Assembly (NCBI GenBank): GCA_016284485.1
Contig: JAEEOX010000028.1
Coordinates: 1-13,585 of the forward strand
Reading direction: 5' to 3'
Origin: Bacillota bacterium
Lineage (GTDB): Bacteria > Bacillota > Clostridia > Peptostreptococcales > Anaerovoracaceae
Length of the DNA stretch: 13,585 nt
In this document: positions 5,909-12,912 of the stretch, piece by piece
Position numbering within the stretch: position 1 is the stretch's first letter
Layout of the letters: the number at the start of each line of letters is the position of its first letter
Program-made: the position numbers and the translations under genes
Notes under the pieces: generated by a model
The model's database searches: none
What the model saw: the letters and a program-made list of their open reading frames with translations, nothing else
Told to the model about the DNA's origin: nothing

Positions 5909-8752
5909 TTATTTATTTCTGAGAACCTTTTTGAGGAATTGTCCGGTGTAGGAGTCTTCGTGCTCCGCCACCTCTTCCGGAGTTCCTGTGGTGACCACGG
6001 TGCCTCCGCGGTCTCCGCCGTCCGGTCCCAGATCGATTATGTAGTCTGCGCTCTTGATCACGTCCAGATTGTGTTCGATGACCACCACGGTGTTCCCCTG
6101 GTCCACCAGCTGCTGCAGCACTCCGATGAGCTTGTTTACATCGTCGAAGTGCAGGCCCGTGGTAGGTTCGTCCAGGATGTACAGAGTCTTGCCCGTGGAG
6201 CGCTTGGCCAGTTCCGTGGCCAGTTTCACTCTCTGGGCCTCTCCTCCGGAAAGTTCCGTGGAAGGCTGGCCCAGCTTGATATATCCCAGGCCCACCGACT
6301 GGAGAGTAACGATGAACTTGTGGATCTGCGGTATATTCCTGAAGTAATCCAGGGCCTCGTCCACTGTCATGTTGAGCACATCTGAGATGTCCTTGCCCTT
6401 GTACTTGACCTCCAGAGTCTCGCGGTTGTATCTTTTGCCGTGGCAGACTTCGCAGGGCACGTAGACGTCAGGCAGGAAGTGCATCTCGATCTTTATGATA
6501 CCGTCGCCGGAGCAGGCTTCGCACCTGCCTCCCTTCACGTTGAAGCTGAATCTGCCCTTCTTGTAGCCCCGCATCTTGGCTTCGGGAAGTGAAGCGAAAA
6601 GATCTCTGATGGTATCGAACATCCCGGTATACGTTGCGGGGTTGGATCTGGGGGTCCTGCCGATGGGGCTCTGGTCGATGTCGATGACCTTGTCGATGTA
6701 CTTCAGTCCCTCGATGGAATCGTGGTCCCCGGGATCCTCCTGAAGTTTGTTGGTGACTGCCGCAGCCCCCTTATAAAGGATCTCATTCACGAGAGAGGAC
6801 TTGCCTGAGCCGGAAACTCCCGTGACGCAGACGAACTTGCCAAGGGGGAAGTCCACATCGATATTCTTCAGATTGTTCTGTCTGGCTCCTCGGACCGTAA
6901 GTTTAAGGCCGTTTCCGGGACGCCTGAACGCGGGTATCTCTATTTTTTTCTTGCCTGAAAGGTACTGACCGGTTATGGACTCGGGGCAGGCTTTGATGTC
7001 CTCCACCGTGCCCTGGACCACCAGCCGTCCGCCGTTGACGCCGGCGCCGGGGCCTATGTCCACGATGTGATCTGCGGCGTACATAGTGTCCTCATCGTGT
7101 TCCACCACGATCAGGGTGTTGCCTATGTCTGTTAGGTCTCTCAGAGTCTTGAGAAGTTTCTCGTTATCTTTCTGGTGCAGGCCGATGGAAGGCTCGTCCA
7201 GTATGTACAGGACGCCCACCAGACCGGAACCGATCTGGGTGGCCAGCCTTATCCTCTGGGATTCTCCGCCCGAAAGGGTGGATGCATTCCTTGAAAGGGT
7301 CAGGTAATTCAGCCCCACGTTCCTGAGGAAGGTAAGCCTGGCGGTGATCTCTTTGATTATCTGCTCCGCTATGAAGCGGTCCTTTTCGCTCAGGTCCAGT
7401 TCCCCGAAGAACTTCAGGCACTCCTCCACGCTGAACTCCGAAAGGTCAGCGATGTTGAGGCCGCCAACGGTCACCGCCAGTATCTCAGGTCTGAAGCGCT
7501 TGCCGCCGCAGGCGGGACAGACGCTTACGGTCATGTATTCTTCCATCTTGGCCCTGAAATAGTCGGATGTGGTCTCCCTCACCCTCCGTTCGATATTGTT
7601 GATGGCTCCCTCAAAAGGTCTGTCCTGCAGGGACTTGGCTCCGGTGCCCCTGGACACGTAGGTCCACTGAAGCTTCCTGTCGCCGGTGCCATAGTACAGT
7701 TCCTGAAGGAACTGCTTAGGCAGGGCTTTAAGGGGAACTCTGGGATCAATATGGTGGTAGTCCATGAGGCCGGAGATCATCTGCCTGTACCATCCGGCAT
7801 ACTCCATAGTGCCGAAGATGGGCTGCAGAGCTCCGTCCGCTATGGAAAGATCCTCGTTTATGAGTTTTTTGGGATCCAGTTTCTGGGTGATGCCCAGGCC
7901 GGAACACACCGGGCAGGCTCCGAAGGGGGCGTTGAAACTGAACATCCTGGGTTCCAGCTCCTCAAGGGCTGCACCGTGCTCCGGGCAGGCCAGCTTGGTG
8001 GAGAATATCTTCTCTGTATGATGGTCGTAGAAGTCCGCCTCGATCTGGACCAGGCCGCCTTCCGACTGACTTACAGCCAGTTCACAGGCTTCCGCCACAC
8101 GGCTCTCCTGTCCCGGTTTTACCACTATGCGGTCCACCACGATCTCTATTGAGTGCTTATAAGTCTTCTCCAGTTTGATCTCGTCTTCCCCGATGACCTT
8201 CAGTTCACCGTTGACCCTGACCCTGGTGAAGCCCTCTCGTCTGATCCTGTCTATGACCTTTTCGTGAGTGCCCTTCTTGCCCCTGACCACAGGTGCCAGC
8301 ACCAGTATCTTGGTGCCCTCGTCCATGGCCATGATGGTATCCACCATCTGGTCCACCGACTGGGAAGCGATGGGCTTCCCGCACACCGGGCAGTGGGGCT
8401 TGCCGATCCTGGCATAGAGCAGTCTCAGGTAGTCATGGATCTCCGTGACCGTGCCTACAGTGGACCTGGGGTTCCTGTTGGTGGTCTTCTGATCGATGGA
8501 AATGGCCGGGCTCAGGCCCTCGATGTACTCCACATTTGGCTTTTCCATCTGTCCCAGAAACTGTCTGGCATAGGAAGAAAGAGACTCCATGTAGCGTCTC
8601 TGTCCCTCGGCGTAGATGGTATCGAAGGCAAGCGAAGACTTGCCGGATCCCGACAGTCCCGTGAGCACCACCAGTTTGTCCCTGGGGATGCGGACGTCCA
8701 GCTTCTTAAGGTTATTTTCGGCTGCGCCTTTTATTACTATTTCATTCTGCAT
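5909..8752 (-). CDS. uvrA: Excinuclease ABC subunit A (UvrA)
   Basis: A 947-residue damage-recognition ATPase of nucleotide excision repair; as a dimer it loads UvrB at lesions. It has two ABC modules: Walker A GLSGSGKSS (32-40) with signature LSGGE (493-497) and Walker B YILDEPSIGLH; and Walker A GVSGSGKSS (645-653) with LSGGE (834-838) and YILDEPTTGLH. Zinc site 1 reads CPEH (256-259) and CPVC (280-283), so one of the usual four Cys is His; zinc site 2 is CEAC (744-747) and CEVC (767-770). The UvrB-binding region lies between about 120 and 250. The ATG at 8752 overlaps the end of gatD by 11 bases and has no clear ribosome binding site, implying translation coupled to gatD. Full length, with no defect seen. 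Expression would be driven from the murT promoter beside the SOS box. Confidence 0.98.
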   Translation of the reverse strand: MQNEIVIKGAAENNLKKLDVRIPRDKLVVLTGLSGSGKSSLAFDTIYAEGQRRYMESLSSYARQFLGQMEKPNVEYIEGLSPAISIDQKTTNRNPRSTVGTVTEIHDYLRLLYARIGKPHCPVCGKPIASQSVDQMVDTIMAMDEGTKILVLAPVVRGKKGTHEKVIDRIRREGFTRVRVNGELKVIGEDEIKLEKTYKHSIEIVVDRIVVKPGQESRVAEACELAVSQSEGGLVQIEADFYDHHTEKIFSTKLACPEHGAALEELEPRMFSFNAPFGACPVCSGLGITQKLDPKKLINEDLSIADGALQPIFGTMEYAGWYRQMISGLMDYHHIDPRVPLKALPKQFLQELYYGTGDRKLQWTYVSRGTGAKSLQDRPFEGAINNIERRVRETTSDYFRAKMEEYMTVSVCPACGGKRFRPEILAVTVGGLNIADLSEFSVEECLKFFGELDLSEKDRFIAEQIIKEITARLTFLRNVGLNYLTLSRNASTLSGGESQRIRLATQIGSGLVGVLYILDEPSIGLHQKDNEKLLKTLRDLTDIGNTLIVVEHDEDTMYAADHIVDIGPGAGVNGGRLVVQGTVEDIKACPESITGQYLSGKKKIEIPAFRRPGNGLKLTVRGARQNNLKNIDVDFPLGKFVCVTGVSGSGKSSLVNEILYKGAAAVTNKLQEDPGDHDSIEGLKYIDKVIDIDQSPIGRTPRSNPATYTGMFDTIRDLFASLPEAKMRGYKKGRFSFNVKGGRCEACSGDGIIKIEMHFLPDVYVPCEVCHGKRYNRETLEVKYKGKDISDVLNMTVDEALDYFRNIPQIHKFIVTLQSVGLGYIKLGQPSTELSGGEAQRVKLATELAKRSTGKTLYILDEPTTGLHFDDVNKLIGVLQQLVDQGNTVVVIEHNLDVIKSADYIIDLGPDGGDRGGTVVTTGTPEEVAEHEDSYTGQFLKKVLRNK

Positions 8753-9365
8753 TTACTGTTTTGTTATACGCTTCCTGTTCGTAGGTGTAATCCTCTTCAA
8801 GGTAGTTGTGTGCAGGATCCTTCCTGTCGATGAGCTTGTGCACAAAATATCTGCAGAGCTCCGGGTTCCTCACAAGTATGGGCCCGATGATGTATGTGCC
8901 CAGGAACTCTCCCTCAATGATGAAATCTCCCATGCCTTCAATGTGTCCGGCGTGATTCTCGAAGCCGATGACGTCCTTCTCCGTAAGGGGGCACTTGGTG
9001 TGCACGTCCTTGACTATGCGGCCCGTATGCTCGGGATCGAAGTCAAAGACTCCGATGCAGTCCTTGCCGAAGAGTTCCAGAGAGTTGCCTGTGGCCAGCA
9101 CCGGCTTACCGGATTCGATGAACTCGGTGAAGGGATCCATGTCTTTCTTCATGTCCCGGAGAGTCAGGTCCATAGCCCTCTCCGTACCGCTTCCGATATA
9201 GAGCATATCGCAGTCAGAGAAGTTCTTGGGGTCTCCCACCGTGAAGGTCCTGACCTCCACCTCCGCACCCTGTTCCTTCAGATGATATACCAGAGCCTTG
9301 ACGTTGCCCGAATCTCCGTAGAGATTCATGAGGTCGTGATAAAGGTATCCAATTGTGATCTTCAT
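8742..9365 (-). CDS. GatD-like glutamine amidotransferase homologue lacking the catalytic dyad
   Basis: 207 residues, in the CobB/CobQ-type (class I-like, GATase3) family and closest in layout to GatD, the glutaminase partner of MurT that amidates D-Glu of lipid II. Family features seen: IGYLYHDLMNLYGDSGNV (5-22), IGSGTERA (57-64), GFENHAGHIEGMG (134-146) and GPILVRNPEL (161-170). In active GatD the nucleophile lies in ICGGYQLLG and the catalytic His in YxHGP. Here the matching stretches are LATGNSLELFG (90-100), with Gly93 at the Cys position, and YIIGP (158-162), with Ile160 at the His position. I checked both codon stretches by hand and found no frame error. It is therefore unlikely to hydrolyse glutamine by the known mechanism. 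AAGGGGG lies 8 bases before the ATG. It is 5 bases from murT and overlaps uvrA. It could be a structural or regulatory subunit. Confidence 0.85.
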   Translation of the reverse strand: MKITIGYLYHDLMNLYGDSGNVKALVYHLKEQGAEVEVRTFTVGDPKNFSDCDMLYIGSGTERAMDLTLRDMKKDMDPFTEFIESGKPVLATGNSLELFGKDCIGVFDFDPEHTGRIVKDVHTKCPLTEKDVIGFENHAGHIEGMGDFIIEGEFLGTYIIGPILVRNPELCRYFVHKLIDRKDPAHNYLEEDYTYEQEAYNKTVNAE

Positions 9366-9370
9366 TGCTC

Positions 9371-10687
9371 TTACCCCCTTATCCCTTTCCTGAAAGGCTC
9401 CACGTAGTCGAAGTTCAGCACTCCGTATACGTTTCCTTCTGTCTTTTGCTCGATGACCTGTTTGATGCCGGTCAGGTCATCCATTACTATGATGTTTTCT
9501 TTCCTGATGCCCGCCAGCTTGGCTCTCACTGCGAAGTCCAGGGCGTTTGGTCCGGTGCAGACCACGTAATCCTCCGGGCTCAGCATCTCGAAATTGATGT
9601 CGTAGAGCCAGGAAAGGTCGAAGTGCACGTATCTCCTGCTGATCTCCCTGTGGCCCAGGACTATGGTCTTCCTGCCCTGCCCCTTGTTGTCCGCTTCCGC
9701 GTACAGCAGAGCCAGGTTGTATGTGGAATTGTTCTCAGCCTTGCAGTTGAGAATGGTGTACTTCCTGTCGTTTACCGTGAACTCGTCGTAGATCTTGCCC
9801 ATGATTCTGTCATCGGAAAGTGCCTCCACTGTTGTCCCTCGGTCGATCCCCAGGATGTCGCAGACCGAGTAGGCGCCTATGATGTTGTACAGGTTGAAGA
9901 GCACGTGGCTGGAGACCTTGATCTTATCCTCACCGTTCACCGTGATCTCGTCGTTGGCATAGTCCACGTCGGTTATGGCGTAACTGATGTTCTCACGCCT
10001 GAATCCGCACTCAGGGCAGCTGTAGCTTCCCACGGATCCATAGTGGAAATAGTCGAAATCCATCTTGTGTCCGCACTTGGGGCAGTAAAGATAGTCCTTG
10101 ATATCATCCATCCACTCGTAGCTATTCTCGGTCTTCTCGATGCCGAAGTATGTCATGGGCCCTCTGTGGCTCAGGCTGAACTTCCTGAGGATCGGATCGT
10201 CGCCATTTACGATGAGATGAGTCTCCGGAGCGATGCCTTTCATGATCTCCCCGTATACAATGTCGTAATCTCCCTGCCTGGGCGGTTGGTCGCGGGTGAT
10301 GTTGTTGATCACCAGGTACTTGGGTCTCAGGAATCTGATGACCAGTTTCAGGTACCTCTCGTCCACCTCCAGCACCAGGGCATCGGCCTGTACCGTGTCA
10401 CCCTTGGTGTGATTCATGATGGTGGTGGCCACGCCCTCCCACTGGTTGGCGCCGTCCCTGTTGCAGCAGACCTTCATGCCCGCCCTCTCCAGGACCTCCG
10501 TTATCAGTTTGGTGGTGGATCCCTTGCCGCAGGATCCCGTCACCATGATGACGTTCTCAGGATACCTGAGGCTCTTCATGGTCTTGGGGAAAAACTTCAG
10601 TACCACTCTTCCCGGCATGGTGGTGCCGCCGAAGTGGAGAGCTTTCTCCAGTTTATATATTGCTTTGCCTGTTACTACTCCTAACAT
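9371..10687 (-). CDS. MurT-like Mur ligase with zinc ribbon, divergent
   Basis: 438 residues, the usual size of MurT, the ATP-dependent ligase that, with GatD, amidates the alpha-carboxyl of D-Glu in lipid II. The order is: an N-terminal segment, a Mur-ligase ATPase domain with P-loop VTGSCGKGSTTK (49-60), LEVDER (106-111) for the Mg site, NNITRDQ (128-134), and a four-Cys zinc ribbon C202/C205...C224/C227 that is the MurT hallmark, then a DUF1727-like C-terminal domain (about 305-438). Departures from typical MurT: the P-loop is GSCGKGST, closer to the FolC form, rather than GTNGKTTT; the NPAG-type motif at the start of DUF1727 is replaced by KAENNSTYN (316-324); and the TYTAM-type end is NFDYV (425-429). 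SWLYDINFE (359-367) is kept. AGGTG precedes the ATG by 5 bases. It is first in the operon. The substrate may not be lipid II. Confidence 0.85.
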   Translation of the reverse strand: MLGVVTGKAIYKLEKALHFGGTTMPGRVVLKFFPKTMKSLRYPENVIMVTGSCGKGSTTKLITEVLERAGMKVCCNRDGANQWEGVATTIMNHTKGDTVQADALVLEVDERYLKLVIRFLRPKYLVINNITRDQPPRQGDYDIVYGEIMKGIAPETHLIVNGDDPILRKFSLSHRGPMTYFGIEKTENSYEWMDDIKDYLYCPKCGHKMDFDYFHYGSVGSYSCPECGFRRENISYAITDVDYANDEITVNGEDKIKVSSHVLFNLYNIIGAYSVCDILGIDRGTTVEALSDDRIMGKIYDEFTVNDRKYTILNCKAENNSTYNLALLYAEADNKGQGRKTIVLGHREISRRYVHFDLSWLYDINFEMLSPEDYVVCTGPNALDFAVRAKLAGIRKENIIVMDDLTGIKQVIEQKTEGNVYGVLNFDYVEPFRKGIRG

Positions 10688-10717
10688 ATTCTCACCTATT
10701 TAAAGAGTTTTTTGTTA

Positions 10718-10733
10718 CCCGGGCGTTCCGGGC
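10718..10733 (-). other. GC hairpin in the murT leader
   Basis: On the minus strand CCCGG and CCGGG pair around AACGC (10718-10733), just after the predicted start (about 10740) and before an A-rich stretch leading to the ribosome binding site. There is no following U-run, so it is not a terminator; it may protect the 5' end of the message. No known riboswitch class is recognised. Confidence 0.35.
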
Positions 10734-10746
10734 CATATACATAATT

Positions 10747-10776
10747 ATTATACCATATATTAACGGAAATTGTGAA
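10747..10776 (-). promoter_or_regulatory. Promoter of murT-gatD-uvrA-akr operon
   Basis: Minus-strand reading: -35 TTCACA (10771-10776), 18-base spacer, extended -10 TGG-TATAAT (-10 at 10747-10752). Transcription would begin near 10740, giving a leader of about 53 bases. The SOS box begins 8 bases beyond its -35. Confidence 0.65.
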
Positions 10777-10784
10777 TGATTTTA

Positions 10785-10798
10785 GGAACATTTGTTCG
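10785..10798. promoter_or_regulatory. LexA (DinR-type) SOS box between uvrB and the uvrA operon
   Basis: GGAAC-ATTT-GTTCG matches the Bacillota LexA/DinR consensus CGAAC-N4-GTTCG at nine of ten fixed positions; only the first base differs. It lies between the two divergent promoters, 7 bases before the uvrB -35 and 8 bases beyond the murT -35. Regulation of uvrB and uvrA by LexA is well established in Bacillota, which supports the call; control of murT/gatD follows only from their place in the uvrA operon. Confidence 0.75.
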
Positions 10799-10805
10799 CT
10801 TTTTC

Positions 10806-10834
10806 TTGTAAAAAATCCGCGCGGATAGTATAAT
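10806..10834 (+). promoter_or_regulatory. Promoter of uvrB
   Basis: -35 TTGTAA (10806-10811), 17-base spacer, -10 TATAAT (10829-10834); the start is expected near 10841. The spacer contains the perfect 12-bp palindrome ATCCGC-GCGGAT (10815-10826), a possible second operator or a spacer that bends. Confidence 0.7.
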
Positions 10835-10870
10835 ATTATCAACAACAGACGCACTATCACGGAGGATATG

Positions 10871-12847
10871 ATGACTGAATTCAAGGTCCATGCGGACTTC
10901 CAGCCCACCGGCGACCAGCCCCAGGCAATAGAGGCCCTGGCGCGCGGCATCCGGGAGGGCAAAAGATTCCAGACCCTCATGGGTGTCACCGGCTCGGGCA
11001 AGACCTTCACCATGGCCAAGCTCATCGAAGCCGTCCAGCGCCCCACCCTGGTGATCTCCCACAACAAAACACTGGCAGCCCAGCTCCACGGCGAGTTCAA
11101 GTCTTTCTTTCCCGACAACGCCGTGGAATACTTCGTATCCTACTACGACTATTACCAGCCGGAAGCCTACGTGCCCTCCACGGACACCTATATCGAGAAG
11201 GATTCCGACATAAATGACGAAATAGAGAAGCTGAGGCACTCTGCCACCGCCGCCCTGGCAGAGAGGAGAGACGTCATAATCGTGGCCTCCGTCTCCTGCA
11301 TCTACGGTCTGGGTTCCCCCTTCGACTACGTGAACCAGATGCTGTCCCTTAGACCCGGAATGGAAAAGTCCAGGCGGGATATTTTGCGCAAGCTGGTGGA
11401 CCTTCAGTACGTCAGAAATGACATGGCCTTCGAGCGCGGCACATTCAGAGCCAGAGGGGATGTCATAGACATCTACCCTGCCGGCAACGACTCAGCTGTC
11501 AGAGTGGAGCTCTTCGGCGATGAGATCGACACCATCAAGGAGATGAACCCTGTGACCGGGGAGATCCTGGGGGTCAGGAACCACATTTCCATCTACCCCG
11601 CCTCCCACTACGTTACCTCAGAGGCCAATATGCAGAGAGCCCTTCATGATATCGAGCTGGAGCTGGAGGAGCGCATCCAGTGGTTCAAGGACCGGGGCAA
11701 GCTCCTGGAGGCCCAGAGGATCGAGCAGCGCACCCGGTACGACCTGGAGATGCTCCGCGAGATCGGCACCTGCAGCGGCATCGAGAACTACACCAGGCAC
11801 CTTTCCGGCTTCAAGCCCGGGGAGAAGCCATACACTTTGATAGACTATTTCCCAAAGGACTTCTTGATGATAGTGGACGAGTCCCACGCCATGCTGCCCC
11901 AGCTCCACGGCATGTACGCAGGCAACCTGAGCCGCAAAACATCCCTGGTGGACTACGGTTTCCGCCTGCCCTCCGCCCTGGACAACAGGCCGCTTAAGTT
12001 CGAGGAGTGGGAAAAGATGATCAACCAGGCTGTATTCTTCTCCGCCACCCCTGCCGAGTGGGAGAAGAAAGCCTCCGGCGGCATAACCGCCGAGCAGCTG
12101 ATCAGGCCTACGGGACTGCTGGATCCGCCCATCGAGGTACATCCCACCAAGGGCCAGATCGACCACCTGATAGGCGAGATCAAGAAGACCACGGCCAATG
12201 GCGAAAAGGTGCTGGTCACCACCCTCACCAAGAAGATGGCCGAATCCCTCACCGACTACCTCAAGGGAGTGAACATCAGGGTCAGGTACCTGCACTCCGA
12301 CGTGGACACCTTGGAGAGGATGGAGATAATCCGCGATCTGAGAATGGACGTCTTCGACGTGCTGGTTGGAATCAACCTGCTACGCGAAGGCCTCGACATA
12401 CCCGAGGTTGCCCTTGTTGCAATCCTGGACGCGGACAAGGAAGGCTTCCTCCGTACGGAGACCTCGCTGATCCAGACCATCGGCCGCGCCGCCCGCAACA
12501 CCGACGGCCACGTCATAATGTATGCAGACAACATATCCCACGCCATGCAGGTGGCCATCGACGAGACCGAGCGCCGCCGCAAGATCCAGGACGATTACAA
12601 CAAGGCTCACGGCATAACCCCCGAATCCATCCGTAAATCCGTCCGCTCCGTAATAGAGGCCACAAAGACCGAGGACAAGGACGAGGGCTTCTACAAGGGC
12701 AGGAAGCCTTCGGAGCTTACCAAGAAGGAACTGAAGGATTACGTGGCCAAGCTGGAGAAAGAAATGAAGCAGGCCGCCAAGGACCTGCAGTTCGAGCGCG
12801 CCGCGCTGCTGCGCGATAAGCTGATCGAGGTAAGGGCGAAGCTGTAG
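10871..12847 (+). CDS. uvrB: Excinuclease ABC subunit B (UvrB)
   Basis: 658 residues from the ATG at 10871. This second of two adjacent ATGs is preferred because CGGAGG ends 5 bases before it but only 2 bases before the first (10868). UvrB is the helicase-fold core of nucleotide excision repair: loaded by UvrA, it verifies the lesion and recruits UvrC. Seen in order: Walker A GVTGSGKT (38-45), the beta-hairpin YYDYYQPEAY (91-100) that inserts between strands, DESH (336-339), the SATPAE motif (391-396), helicase motif VI QTIGRAARN (535-543), and a C-terminal UVR domain (about 618-655, LEKEMKQAAKDLQFERAALL) that binds UvrC. Full length and intact. It is transcribed alone, divergent from the uvrA operon, with which it shares the SOS box. 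Neither uvrC nor another repair gene follows. Confidence 0.98.
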   Translation: MTEFKVHADFQPTGDQPQAIEALARGIREGKRFQTLMGVTGSGKTFTMAKLIEAVQRPTLVISHNKTLAAQLHGEFKSFFPDNAVEYFVSYYDYYQPEAYVPSTDTYIEKDSDINDEIEKLRHSATAALAERRDVIIVASVSCIYGLGSPFDYVNQMLSLRPGMEKSRRDILRKLVDLQYVRNDMAFERGTFRARGDVIDIYPAGNDSAVRVELFGDEIDTIKEMNPVTGEILGVRNHISIYPASHYVTSEANMQRALHDIELELEERIQWFKDRGKLLEAQRIEQRTRYDLEMLREIGTCSGIENYTRHLSGFKPGEKPYTLIDYFPKDFLMIVDESHAMLPQLHGMYAGNLSRKTSLVDYGFRLPSALDNRPLKFEEWEKMINQAVFFSATPAEWEKKASGGITAEQLIRPTGLLDPPIEVHPTKGQIDHLIGEIKKTTANGEKVLVTTLTKKMAESLTDYLKGVNIRVRYLHSDVDTLERMEIIRDLRMDVFDVLVGINLLREGLDIPEVALVAILDADKEGFLRTETSLIQTIGRAARNTDGHVIMYADNISHAMQVAIDETERRRKIQDDYNKAHGITPESIRKSVRSVIEATKTEDKDEGFYKGRKPSELTKKELKDYVAKLEKEMKQAAKDLQFERAALLRDKLIEVRAKL

Positions 12848-12856
12848 ATCTTTGCA

Positions 12857-12890
12857 GGCGCGATGTTTCGGGCAAGTGCCGCGCCGTTTT
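12857..12890 (+). terminator. Possible weak terminator after uvrB
   Basis: GGCGCG (12857-12862) can pair with CGCGCC (12880-12885), with a small inner stem GGC/GCC, followed by GTTTT. The loop is large and the U-run short, so uvrB transcripts may read through into the following gene. Confidence 0.3.
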
Positions 12891-12912
12891 GTGAAAGGCC
12901 CTGTGGGGCTGG

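Noticed and set aside
9365..10684. 439-codon plus-strand ORF opposite the murT-like gene
   Set aside because: It mirrors the murT frame almost end to end, has no family motifs and no suitable ribosome binding site; the minus strand carries clear Mur ligase motifs. It is a shadow created by codon bias.
10868..10870. First ATG as the uvrB start
   Set aside because: It lies only 2 bases after GGAGG, too close for initiation; the next ATG at 10871 has a 5-base spacing.
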